Positions 15,030 to 23,031 of a stretch of DNA of 43,491 nt are shown here, one piece after another; the first letter of the stretch is position 1; each line of letters begins with the position of its first letter. Position numbers and translations under genes: made by a program. The notes beneath the pieces were generated by a model that was not told the DNA's origin, searched no databases, and worked only from the letters and a program-made list of their open reading frames with translations. This stretch comes from Lachnospiraceae bacterium UBA7060 (GTDB taxonomy: Bacteria > Bacillota > Clostridia > Lachnospirales > Lachnospiraceae), in assembly GCA_002493835.1 (NCBI GenBank), contig DLAA01000138.1, forward strand, positions 9,222 to 52,712, read 5' to 3'.

Positions 15030-17288
15030 TTACATTTCCAAAAACCGTCGTTGTTCCTGAAGCTCTTTAGGAATATCAATACCCGTGTTTTTCAGTTTTT
15101 GGAAGATGTTATCATAATGATGGAGCTTTTGTGACAATTTAATATCGTAGCGGGACATAGTATCCTTGTAAAGCGGGTTCGCCATCAGCCTTGTACGAAT
15201 TTCTTTGGAAAACGGACAGTAGGTAAAGATGATATTTCGGGAAACCTTATTCAACCTGGGAGAACCGGCACCCTCATAGAGAATCCATGCTTCGTAGTCT
15301 CTGATAAACATCTCCTTATAGCTGTTTTTCGCTTTTTGCATGCTGAGCTTCACTTTATCTTTTGCGTCCGTGGACAATTCACGGTTTTTGCGGTAGAACT
15401 GGATGTAGTCGAAATACTCGCTGGTGAGAGAAGGCTCGGAGATATCGTTCCAGCGTGCACCTTGTACGCGTTTGCACATCTCCCAACGGAAGTCTCCGGT
15501 TAGACGGATCAAAATGTTTGTCAAATCTTCCATCTGGAAAATTGACACCATCATACGAGCCGGGGTAGTGCGCTTGCGCCCTTCAATTTCCTGCCAAGCT
15601 ATGCCCCGGGTTCCCACGTTAGGCATCAAAATAATATCTGGGAGCACCTCCACGCTGACGGATTCGTTCGCAATACCGATATCGGGGTTGGCGTAGATGA
15701 CATCTCGGTAATAAGCGCTGAAATCGATATCCCGGATTGCCTTGAAGGAGGCTTCCACTTTGTCGGTGGACACCAGAGAAGCATCCAAGTCTTTCAGGAC
15801 ATTGTGCTCTGAAAATATCGGACAGAAGCTCAACACACGGCCAAATGAAATCTTATTGACAGAGGGGAACATATTGCGTATCTCAAAGAGCACTTGTTCC
15901 ACAGGGTCTTTTTGCATGCGGGCTTCATCTGCGGCAGTGATATTGCCGCTCACTTTCTGCTCCCGCAGAAAAGTTGGGAAGTCGGAGTCAAATTCGTTAC
16001 GGCTGGGCGCCTTCTTACCATGATAGATGGCGGTGAACCATTCGTAGGCAGTATAAACCTTGCGTTCGGGGTCAGTAGGAAGCTTGTCTACAATTTTATA
16101 CAGGTAAGCAGCGTTTTCGAGGCCGGCCAAGTTTTCATCCATATAGCCAAAATTGAAGAACATTTTTACCACTTTAGGTATAGAGGAAGGGTCTTTTATG
16201 CTCTTTAAAAAGGCTTTTTCATATATTTGATAGAATTGCTTCGTGATGGAAAGCCGCAGTTTTCTAGCGGCATCGTCGGAAGCGTTTTTATCTGTCATTT
16301 TAGCAAATTTGGAGACCGCTTCCTTGAAGGCTGAGGCTGTCTCTGCGTCTATCTCAGCGTAAGTAAGAATCGTGTTCATGGAATCTGCTACATCAGGCAC
16401 ATCGTCCACGGTGGCGGTTCCTGCTCCGCCTTCTTCATCTATAGTCTCCAGCTTTTTGCGGTATTCCGCAATTCTCTGCCGATACATTTCCTTGTCGATG
16501 GAAGGCTGGCTTTCAAGCTGAATCATCATTTTGGATAAAGCGGCAGTCAGCGTGGTGGAATCTGGCTCATTTGTTCCAAGCCGGTATAAAAGGCTGGCGT
16601 ACAGATCAAAAAAGTCCAGTCTGTTCTCATTCATCAGAAGATTGGTGATATCAGCCTTGTACTCGTAGAGCACACGGCTGATGGAAATGATCCGATGAAT
16701 ATCCTGATCAGTTTTCATAATTAATCCCATCAGGAAATCAAGATTGTAGAACTTGGAGGATTTTTCCATCACGGTTTTCTTTAATTGGCTGTAGTAACCA
16801 TCCATCCAGTTTTCCAGATCTTCCTCAAGTGAGAGCGGTTCCACATTTTCCAGGTCGGGGAGAGCTCTTGCAGGGAAACCGTGCTTGGCGCAAAGAGTTT
16901 TGTAAGTTTCATAGCTGCTCATCAGATAATGATAGAAATTTTCGCAGTCAAAGCTGCTCAATTCATATTGATCATATATTTCGCGGAATTGCCGGAACAG
17001 AGAAGTGATGATCATATTTGACAAATCAACGCTTTTTTTCATCAGAGTTGTCAGTTGTGCTGTCGTGCATGCGTAGGATGTGATGGTTGTAGGTTCTTCC
17101 GTTTGATAAGAAATGAAATAAGAACCGAAAAAGAGCTCGCAGACACCGATGATGTCTCCCTTTTGCAGATAATAGGTGCCGCCGGGATAGGAAGCGCAAA
17201 CGCTTCCCTTCACAATCATGTGCAAGGCGGTCAGACTTTGTTCACTCTGTATCAGCTGTGTGCCTGCTGGAAATTCTTTTGCTGCCAT
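15030..17288 (-). CDS. Large cyclic-nucleotide-binding-domain protein (752 aa)
   Basis: Residues about 1-120 form a Crp-type cyclic-nucleotide-binding domain (EFPAGTQLIQSEQSLTALHMIVKG, then YLQKGDIIGVCELFF), but no DNA-binding helix-turn-helix follows. The remaining about 630 residues are helical and charged without recognised motifs, signal peptide or membrane segments. A Gly-Gly-Ala linker with acidic residues is near residue 290. The ribosome site AAGGGGG precedes the start at 17288. It has its own promoter in the 94-bp gap after a lipoprotein gene and is probably also read from the lipoprotein's promoter. It may sense a nucleotide and signal by protein contact; this is inferred. Confidence 0.8.
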   Translation of the reverse strand: MAAKEFPAGTQLIQSEQSLTALHMIVKGSVCASYPGGTYYLQKGDIIGVCELFFGSYFISYQTEEPTTITSYACTTAQLTTLMKKSVDLSNMIITSLFRQFREIYDQYELSSFDCENFYHYLMSSYETYKTLCAKHGFPARALPDLENVEPLSLEEDLENWMDGYYSQLKKTVMEKSSKFYNLDFLMGLIMKTDQDIHRIISISRVLYEYKADITNLLMNENRLDFFDLYASLLYRLGTNEPDSTTLTAALSKMMIQLESQPSIDKEMYRQRIAEYRKKLETIDEEGGAGTATVDDVPDVADSMNTILTYAEIDAETASAFKEAVSKFAKMTDKNASDDAARKLRLSITKQFYQIYEKAFLKSIKDPSSIPKVVKMFFNFGYMDENLAGLENAAYLYKIVDKLPTDPERKVYTAYEWFTAIYHGKKAPSRNEFDSDFPTFLREQKVSGNITAADEARMQKDPVEQVLFEIRNMFPSVNKISFGRVLSFCPIFSEHNVLKDLDASLVSTDKVEASFKAIRDIDFSAYYRDVIYANPDIGIANESVSVEVLPDIILMPNVGTRGIAWQEIEGRKRTTPARMMVSIFQMEDLTNILIRLTGDFRWEMCKRVQGARWNDISEPSLTSEYFDYIQFYRKNRELSTDAKDKVKLSMQKAKNSYKEMFIRDYEAWILYEGAGSPRLNKVSRNIIFTYCPFSKEIRTRLMANPLYKDTMSRYDIKLSQKLHHYDNIFQKLKNTGIDIPKELQEQRRFLEM

Positions 17289-17333
17289 TTTTAAATACCC
17301 CCTTGTAACAATTCATACAAAAATCTTGTTTCT

Positions 17334-17362
17334 ATCTTATGCCTTTTGATAGGAAAAGTCAA
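17334..17362 (-). promoter_or_regulatory. Promoter of the cyclic-nucleotide-domain gene
   Basis: On the minus strand TTGACT (17357-17362) and TAAGAT (17334-17339) are 17 bp apart. It lies between the lipoprotein stop and the 17288 start. Confidence 0.75.
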
Positions 17363-17382
17363 TGAAAGGGGCAGGAGAACAG

Positions 17383-17823
17383 CTACTTTTGAGTCAATGC
17401 GTCCCGCGCTTCGCGGATGGCTGAAATCATATCTGTGAGTTCCACAGATAGAGACAAAAGTTCCTCAGAAGTCATTTGTGTGAAGTCAGAGTCAGCTAAT
17501 TCTGCAATTCGGTCAGCGTATTTTTTCTCTACCTTTGCGGCCGCCTTTTTTCCTTTTGAGGGGGCATCTTCCGCACCCGAGAGCTCCTGCATTTTTGCAT
17601 AGGAGTCACACACATTGTCATAGGACTGCGTGACCCCTGCTATCTGGTTTTCCAGAGTAAATTCTGTGGTCGGACCAATGACCTTTGCGGGGCGGTATTC
17701 AAGATTTTCTACCATAACATCATCATCCTCCAAGGGCGGGGAAGAGGCATTTTGCCCGCAGGAAGATAAAAAAAACAGCAGAGAACAAAGAACTGCTAAA
17801 TATTGATAGGGTAAGTGTTTCAT
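17383..17823 (-). CDS. Small lipoprotein of unknown function
   Basis: The 146-residue product has a type II signal peptide with lipobox L19-S-S-C22. The mature part begins with an acidic stretch and continues as amphipathic helices rich in Ala, Glu and Lys, so it likely forms a small coiled-coil at the outer face of the membrane. AGAGGTG precedes the ATG. It lies 94 bp upstream of the 752-residue gene on the same strand. No family is recognised. Confidence 0.8.
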   Translation of the reverse strand: MKHLPYQYLAVLCSLLFFLSSCGQNASSPPLEDDDVMVENLEYRPAKVIGPTTEFTLENQIAGVTQSYDNVCDSYAKMQELSGAEDAPSKGKKAAAKVEKKYADRIAELADSDFTQMTSEELLSLSVELTDMISAIREARDALTQK

Positions 17824-17858
17824 AGGGGCACCTCTTTTTTGTTAGTAGTATTCAATTT

Positions 17859-17887
17859 ATAATAGCAAAAGCCCTTTTTTTTGTCAA
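17859..17887 (-). promoter_or_regulatory. Promoter of the lipoprotein gene
   Basis: On the minus strand TTGACA (17882-17887), 17-bp spacer, TATTAT (17859-17864): a near-consensus sigma-A promoter with a short leader of about 30 nt. Confidence 0.85.
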
Positions 17888-17918
17888 TTTTTTCTAGAAA
17901 TGGGTTCCCCTATATCTC

Positions 17919-17948
17919 TTGATCTTTAAAGGGGGCGAGAGATATAAT
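17919..17948 (+). promoter_or_regulatory. Promoter of the 1184-residue surface protein
   Basis: TTGATC (17919-17924), 18-bp spacer, TATAAT (17943-17948). The start would be about 17955, followed at once by a hairpin. Confidence 0.75.
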
Positions 17949-17960
17949 AGCTATGGAACA

Positions 17961-17992
17961 ACATGCTTTATCTATAAAGATAGAAAGCATGT
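17961..17992 (+). other. 5' leader hairpin
   Basis: ACATGCTTT (17961-17969) pairs with AAAGCATGT (17984-17992), and ATCT/AGAT extend the stem. It lies at the very 5' end of the predicted transcript and may stabilise the mRNA. Confidence 0.5.
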
Positions 17993-18037
17993 GATATAAG
18001 GGTACTGTCAATTTTACATGGATGTGGGGGAGAAAGA

Positions 18038-21000
18038 ATGAAGAAAAAGAGAAAAAAGAGAATTGTAGCAAAACTGATGGCGTTATCGCTCATGTTTTCT
18101 GGTTTTTCGGTGACATCGGTGTATGGCGCTGAGATTTTGGAGCCAGCGGAGGCCGTAGAACAAGAGATGGAAGGGGAAGGAAATCCTACGGAAGATTCTG
18201 CGGGAGATAGTGGAGTAGAGAAAATAGATGCTGCGGAAAGGGCGGCATCTGATGAACAAGATGTAACGAATGAAATGGAGGATGGGGAGCAGGAGAACTC
18301 TGTTGAAGAGGAAGCGTCGAGTGGGACAGAACAGACGGATTTGAATCGTGAAAAGACAGAGATAAAGAATCGCAAAGTTTCAGAGAATACGAAAATGGCT
18401 GGAAGCAATGGCATCCTCTATGACGATGTGACATATCTGTCAGCGAGAAATGTGCTGGCGATGGATGAGGAAATGCAGGAAGTATACCGCATGCTGTGCG
18501 ACGGGATCGCCGCTTCTAAGGAAGGCGGTCTGGAGATTGAGGATGTAGTGCTGGCGGTGAATGAAAAAGGGGATTTATATTGCTCTTATTATGTTCCCAT
18601 GCTCGTTCTTGAAGAGATGACAGCGGACATGATGGCAGATGTCAATGAATCTTTGGCTGCGGCTGAGGAAATGAAAACGGAGGATATTGTCGAGGAAGAG
18701 AAGGAAGACGAAAAGATCTCGAATGAAGGGGATCCTTCCGATGATAGCCAGGAAACGGCGCAGGAAGAGAAAAAGGACGGCGGGACTTCCGGCGACGGCC
18801 AGGACACCGCGGAGGAAGAGAAAAAGGACGGCGATCCTTCCGGTGACGGTCAGGATACCACGGAGGAGGAGAAAAAGGACGGCGGGACTTCCGGTGACGG
18901 TCAAGACACCGCAGAGGAGGAGAAAAAGGACGGCGATTTTTCCGGTGACGGTCAAGATACCGCAGAGGAGGAGAAAAAGGACGATGAGATCTCCAGCGAG
19001 GGCCAGGACGAGGGAGAGGAGAAGAAAGACAGTGAAATTCCCGACGAAGGGCAGAACGATGTTGAGAGAGAAGAGGAACCGGGTGCGGATATTGATGACA
19101 ATCAGGATGCCTGGGAAGAGGATTACGTCCTGTCAGAGGAAAATTTAGACAAGATATCGGATGCCGAGGAAGAAACCTTTGAGGTGGCCGAGCCTGTCCG
19201 TATTGAAAATACAATAGATTTAGGATATGGCAGCGGTGGTGATTATGGGTTCGGAAGGAGCGGGATGCAGTTTTATTCGGTGCTTCCCACGGAGGATTAT
19301 TTTGAGCAGCAGCTGACGTCTACGCAAAAGGAATACTATCAGCTGGCAAAGGAGAAGCTGGCCAAAGGAAGCAACCAGATTTCAGTCAGAGGACCGGTAA
19401 GCCTTATCGAAGATAGAGATGGTATGGAGAATATGGTGGAGGACGTTGCGCGTGCCACGTCCGCGCTGATTCTGACTTATCCGGAGAAGACGGACTGGAT
19501 GGCGAAACCGGGCGGATTCAATGTGGTTTTGTATTATAAACAAGGCGCCAAAGAGGGCGATTACAAGTTCACATTTGATAAGTCCAGGTTTTACAGCGGA
19601 TCGCTGGATTCCAAAGCCAATGCCCAGGCGCAGACGGTGGGGAGCATGGCGATGCAGTATGCGGCGGAAGAGTATCCGGACGAGCCGGTGTACGGTATTA
19701 TAAAATACTTTGACAATTGGGTTTGCGAGAACGGATACTATGAGATGCTCGGAACAATGCGGCTCGACGAAACAACGCCGCTGCCTTTGTATGAGGAAGG
19801 AGTCAGGGTGCTTCAGGCGAAAGGCTGGAGTATACAGGAGATTAATGCACTATATCAGATATACTACAATTGCCATTCTGTATACGGTATTCTTCTTGAA
19901 GGTTATGGCGTGTGTGAAAGTTACGCCAAGACGATGTCGAGACTGCTCGATGTGGTCGGGATACCCAATATCTATGTAGTGGGGATGGCCGGGGAGCCGG
20001 GAAAACAGGAGGGACATGCCTGGAACTATGTACAGATGCCGAACGAACAGTGGTATTTGTTGGATTCGACGTGGAATGATACGACGGAGCCTGGACATAC
20101 ACAGTCTACGGGAGAGCATCTTTTGGTGAAGGAGGATGGCGAGCATGCCGAATCGGGGTGCAGCTATAATGAGAAGACGAAATTTACGTTTCCCGGCCGG
20201 AGTGGCAGTAATTACAGTCCTGACAGCACAACGGAATCCGTCAGCCTGAACAAAACGGTGTGCAATCTGGCGCCGAAGGAGAGGGAGACACTGACATATC
20301 AGATAAACGGTGCTGACAGTTATGGTAAGATTACGGGTGTTTGGTCCAGCAGCAATGACAAAGTGGCAAAGGTGGATCAGAACGGTGTTGTCACAGCAGT
20401 GGCGGCTGGTGAGGCAGTGGTTACTTTTTCTGCGGCAGGTATGTCGGCAGAATGTGTCGTGAGTGTAGACCAGATCAAAGCAGTCAAGGTGGCGGCTACA
20501 AAGAAAACCAGTGAGACCGTATCTCTTGGAATTGACGGCGCAAGAAAGGACAGCTGTGAGGTTATATTGGACGTAGATATGGGGAATTCGCCTCACACAG
20601 CGCAGTGGATGATTGAGCATGGAAAAACGGATGCACCTACTGTTGTTACTTCTAAGTTAAACGGTGTGGCGGAGGTGACTGCAGAGCGTTCAGATGTCAC
20701 AGGGAATCAGATTACAGTGCATGTGCAGGCGCAAAAGGAAGGCAGCGGCAGCGCCACAGTGAAATTTGCCGCGAAATCCGTGACGATCAAGGTTAGCGCA
20801 GGTAAGATAATAACCAAAGATATGTTTACCATCACATGGCCTGATAGTGTGACGGGAGAGGAAGGAAACAAGACCACTGCCTATACAGGAAAAGCGATAA
20901 AGCCGGTGATTAAGAAGAAGTCCGATGCTGATTATAAGCCGGTGACATTTAAGACAACCTATATAAACAATAAAGATGCAGGAGCGGTCAAAGTGGTGGT

Positions 21001-21592
21001 GACGGGCACCGGTAAATATGGCGGTGTGATCGAGTACCCGTTTACGATTACCCCGTTGGATATTACGGGGGCAGACTTTTCGAAGGCATTGAAGAGTAAG
21101 GCGTATAACGGCGGGGCGAATCCGCCGGCGGCTACGGTGAAATTCAATGGGAAAACGCTGAAAGCGGACAAGGATTATGAGATTTTGTTTACCGGAGGAG
21201 GAATAGCAGAAAAAGCGGATGTGATTCCGGCCGGCACTTATACGATTCAGATAAGGGGAATTGGAAATTACACCGGGACAGTCAAACAGACACAGTCCTA
21301 TCAGGTGACGAAGAACACCATTGACAAGATAGCAGTCACAGGAGCCGGTAATGCAAAGTATACTGGGGTGAGAGTGAATCCTTATACGGTTAAGATGGGC
21401 AAAAATATACTGCCCGATACGGATTATGAGATTACCTGGTATCAGGGACAGGGAAACACACAGAGTGCGAAAGCCATGAAAAGCGCGCCGGTTTCTAAAG
21501 GGAAATATACCGCGGTGATCACTGTTCGGGGAGGCAATTTGACCACGACAGCCAGAAAAACAGAAATTAAGAAAAACTTTACGATTAAGTAG
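18038..21592 (+). CDS. Secreted repeat protein with transglutaminase-like and Ig-like domains
   Basis: This 1184-residue protein has a signal peptide (MKKKRKKRIVAKLMALSLMF onward). An acidic region of about 340 residues includes 17-residue repeats (KKDGGTSGDGQDT type). A transglutaminase-like domain follows with a plausible triad: Cys626 in YGVCESYA, His660 in GHAWNYV and Asp676 in LLDSTWND. Residues about 730-815 form a BIG2-type Ig-like domain (VWSSSNDKVAKVDQNGVVTAV), and further beta-rich repeats run to the end. It has no LPXTG or S-layer-homology anchor, so it is secreted or held non-covalently. The transglutaminase-like fold may be a protease or cross-linker; this cannot be told. The start has GGGGGAG upstream. 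Confidence 0.9.
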   Translation: MKKKRKKRIVAKLMALSLMFSGFSVTSVYGAEILEPAEAVEQEMEGEGNPTEDSAGDSGVEKIDAAERAASDEQDVTNEMEDGEQENSVEEEASSGTEQTDLNREKTEIKNRKVSENTKMAGSNGILYDDVTYLSARNVLAMDEEMQEVYRMLCDGIAASKEGGLEIEDVVLAVNEKGDLYCSYYVPMLVLEEMTADMMADVNESLAAAEEMKTEDIVEEEKEDEKISNEGDPSDDSQETAQEEKKDGGTSGDGQDTAEEEKKDGDPSGDGQDTTEEEKKDGGTSGDGQDTAEEEKKDGDFSGDGQDTAEEEKKDDEISSEGQDEGEEKKDSEIPDEGQNDVEREEEPGADIDDNQDAWEEDYVLSEENLDKISDAEEETFEVAEPVRIENTIDLGYGSGGDYGFGRSGMQFYSVLPTEDYFEQQLTSTQKEYYQLAKEKLAKGSNQISVRGPVSLIEDRDGMENMVEDVARATSALILTYPEKTDWMAKPGGFNVVLYYKQGAKEGDYKFTFDKSRFYSGSLDSKANAQAQTVGSMAMQYAAEEYPDEPVYGIIKYFDNWVCENGYYEMLGTMRLDETTPLPLYEEGVRVLQAKGWSIQEINALYQIYYNCHSVYGILLEGYGVCESYAKTMSRLLDVVGIPNIYVVGMAGEPGKQEGHAWNYVQMPNEQWYLLDSTWNDTTEPGHTQSTGEHLLVKEDGEHAESGCSYNEKTKFTFPGRSGSNYSPDSTTESVSLNKTVCNLAPKERETLTYQINGADSYGKITGVWSSSNDKVAKVDQNGVVTAVAAGEAVVTFSAAGMSAECVVSVDQIKAVKVAATKKTSETVSLGIDGARKDSCEVILDVDMGNSPHTAQWMIEHGKTDAPTVVTSKLNGVAEVTAERSDVTGNQITVHVQAQKEGSGSATVKFAAKSVTIKVSAGKIITKDMFTITWPDSVTGEEGNKTTAYTGKAIKPVIKKKSDADYKPVTFKTTYINNKDAGAVKVVVTGTGKYGGVIEYPFTITPLDITGADFSKALKSKAYNGGANPPAATVKFNGKTLKADKDYEILFTGGGIAEKADVIPAGTYTIQIRGIGNYTGTVKQTQSYQVTKNTIDKIAVTGAGNAKYTGVRVNPYTVKMGKNILPDTDYEITWYQGQGNTQSAKAMKSAPVSKGKYTAVITVRGGNLTTTARKTEIKKNFTIK
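18769..19020 (+). repeat. Coding 51-bp tandem repeats
   Basis: About five tandem units of 51 bp encode EEKKDG-x-x-SGDGQDTAE. The first four are nearly identical at DNA level and the last ones diverge. Such an array is likely to change copy number between strains. It forms the acidic stalk of the surface protein. Confidence 0.85.
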
Positions 21593-21600
21593 GAATAATA

Positions 21601-21631
21601 GGGTGTGCAGGTGAGATAAGGCTGCACACCC
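21601..21631 (+). terminator. Terminator of the surface protein gene
   Basis: GGGTGTGCAG (21601-21610) pairs exactly with CTGCACACCC (21622-21631) 8 bp after the stop, followed by TGTTT. The T-run is short. Confidence 0.7.
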
Positions 21632-21698
21632 TGTTTCGTATAAAGGGCACATATAAAGTAGTCAATCTTATTTTTATGCTGAATTTTTTATAAATATG

Positions 21699-21707
21699 TG
21701 CTAAAAT
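21699..21707 (+). promoter_or_regulatory. Extended -10 promoter of the 21806 gene
   Basis: TGCTAAAAT (21699-21707) fits an extended -10 element; the -35 match is poor. The leader would be about 90 nt. Confidence 0.4.
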
Positions 21708-21805
21708 AAGAAATGACAGGCTTGTCGGAGCGATTTCTGTCCACAGGCTGAGTGGAAACATAGAGGAATATAGATTTTAGAAATGGAAGCGAGTGATAAC
21801 AGGTC

Positions 21806-22318
21806 ATGGAAAAGACACGCAATGACAAAGAAGATATTGCCTACAGGCAGCAGGTGGTTAATGAATACAGGGCGGATGTGGAGAAGCTGGCGCGTTATCT
21901 GCCTTGGCTGGAAAGTAAAAAGGGAAAGAGTGTGCAGCAGAGCTATTCGGGCTCGGGAATTGAGGAGCATTCCATTTCTTTTCCGGTATACGACGGTACT
22001 TTAATGAATTTTATCAGGGAAGCCCAGCGGACGAAATTGATAGACAGGAATTATAGGTATGTCTATTCCCGCAACAGAATCCGAATTGTGGAGGATGAAC
22101 TCAGGGCTATTAGGCGGGCGGATATCAAGGAAATGGATGTGCTAAAAGGTATTCTCTCTAAATATGTGCTGGAAGGTATGACCAAGGGCAGAAGATGGTC
22201 GGAGGCTGTGGAAAACGGCATTTTTTTATACGTGGTTAAGAAGATGAAAGAAAATTTGGATTTTTGGGATCATCCGGTACAGACCAGGACAGTCAAAGTT
22301 TCTAAGACAGAAGAGTAA
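21806..22318 (+). CDS. Small cytoplasmic protein of unknown function (170 aa)
   Basis: A soluble, charged protein with no signal or membrane segment. The central part (YDGTLMNFIREAQRTKLIDR-NYRYVYSRN) and the C-terminal helices (DVLKGILSKYVLEG) look like a conserved alpha-helical domain of the DUF6508 kind, but this link is from memory and unsure. The start has only a weak AGG upstream. The frame is followed after 56 bp by a TetR-family gene on the same strand, so the two may be co-transcribed. Confidence 0.7.
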   Translation: MEKTRNDKEDIAYRQQVVNEYRADVEKLARYLPWLESKKGKSVQQSYSGSGIEEHSISFPVYDGTLMNFIREAQRTKLIDRNYRYVYSRNRIRIVEDELRAIRRADIKEMDVLKGILSKYVLEGMTKGRRWSEAVENGIFLYVVKKMKENLDFWDHPVQTRTVKVSKTEE

Positions 22319-22374
22319 GTGAAAGGCGTAAGACATTGCGCAGAAGGATACATTTTTAGGGAGATAAAGAAAGA

Positions 22375-22959
22375 ATGGGAGAAAAATCGGCACAGAAAAG
22401 AAAGTACATACTGGATAAGGCAAGGCAGGTGTTTGTGGAGAAGGGCTTTAAGAGTGTGACTATGAAAGATATTGTGGATGCCTGTGAAATCAGCCGTGGG
22501 GGCCTGTACTTGTATTTTGACAGCACAGATCAGATTTTGATGGAAGTGCTGCAGATGGAGGCGGATGAGACGGATGATGTCTTTGCGGAGCGAATCGCTA
22601 ATGAGGACTCGGCAGCTGATATTTTGACGCTTTTTTTAAAAGAACAGAAAAAGGAACTTTTACAGAATAAGAACAATTTGACTGTAGCAGTCTATGAGTA
22701 TTTTTTTGCCCATAAATCGACTGATAAGAATAATATGCTGCGCAGACAATTTGACGCAGGTGTCAGAGTGATTGAAAAGCTGATAGAAGCGGGAATCGCC
22801 AGCGGGGAGTTCTACTGCGAGAATCCCAGGGGAGCGGCAGCCAACATCATGTATGTGCTGGAGGGAATGAAAATCAATGCACAGACTTTTGGCATTACGG
22901 AAAAGCTGGTAGATGAACAGCTGCTTTATCTTATGCAAGGTTTGATTCTTGATGTATAA
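22375..22959 (+). CDS. TetR/AcrR-family transcriptional regulator
   Basis: A 194-residue repressor-type protein. Residues about 8-55 hold the TetR helix-turn-helix (ARQVFVEKGFKSVTMKDIVD, then ISRGGLYLYF). The C-terminal helical part would bind an unknown ligand and dimerise. AGGGAG lies upstream of the ATG. It sits between the 170-residue gene and purL, 72 bp before purL, with no obvious operator palindrome in either gap, so its target cannot be stated. Confidence 0.92.
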   Translation: MGEKSAQKRKYILDKARQVFVEKGFKSVTMKDIVDACEISRGGLYLYFDSTDQILMEVLQMEADETDDVFAERIANEDSAADILTLFLKEQKKELLQNKNNLTVAVYEYFFAHKSTDKNNMLRRQFDAGVRVIEKLIEAGIASGEFYCENPRGAAANIMYVLEGMKINAQTFGITEKLVDEQLLYLMQGLILDV

Positions 22960-23031
22960 ATTCAATTCAAGGTATGGGGAGCTCAGAAGTAAAAAGTAAC
23001 AGCGATTGCGAGAAAATAAGGAGAAATCATC

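Noticed and set aside
18769..19020. CRISPR-like array
   Set aside because: The 51-bp units are contiguous, in frame and without spacers; they are coding tandem repeats.
18575..19214. Long open frames on the other strand and in another frame over the acidic repeats
   Set aside because: They arise from the low-complexity 51-bp repeats and give Arg/Pro- or Ser/Phe-rich strings without domains.
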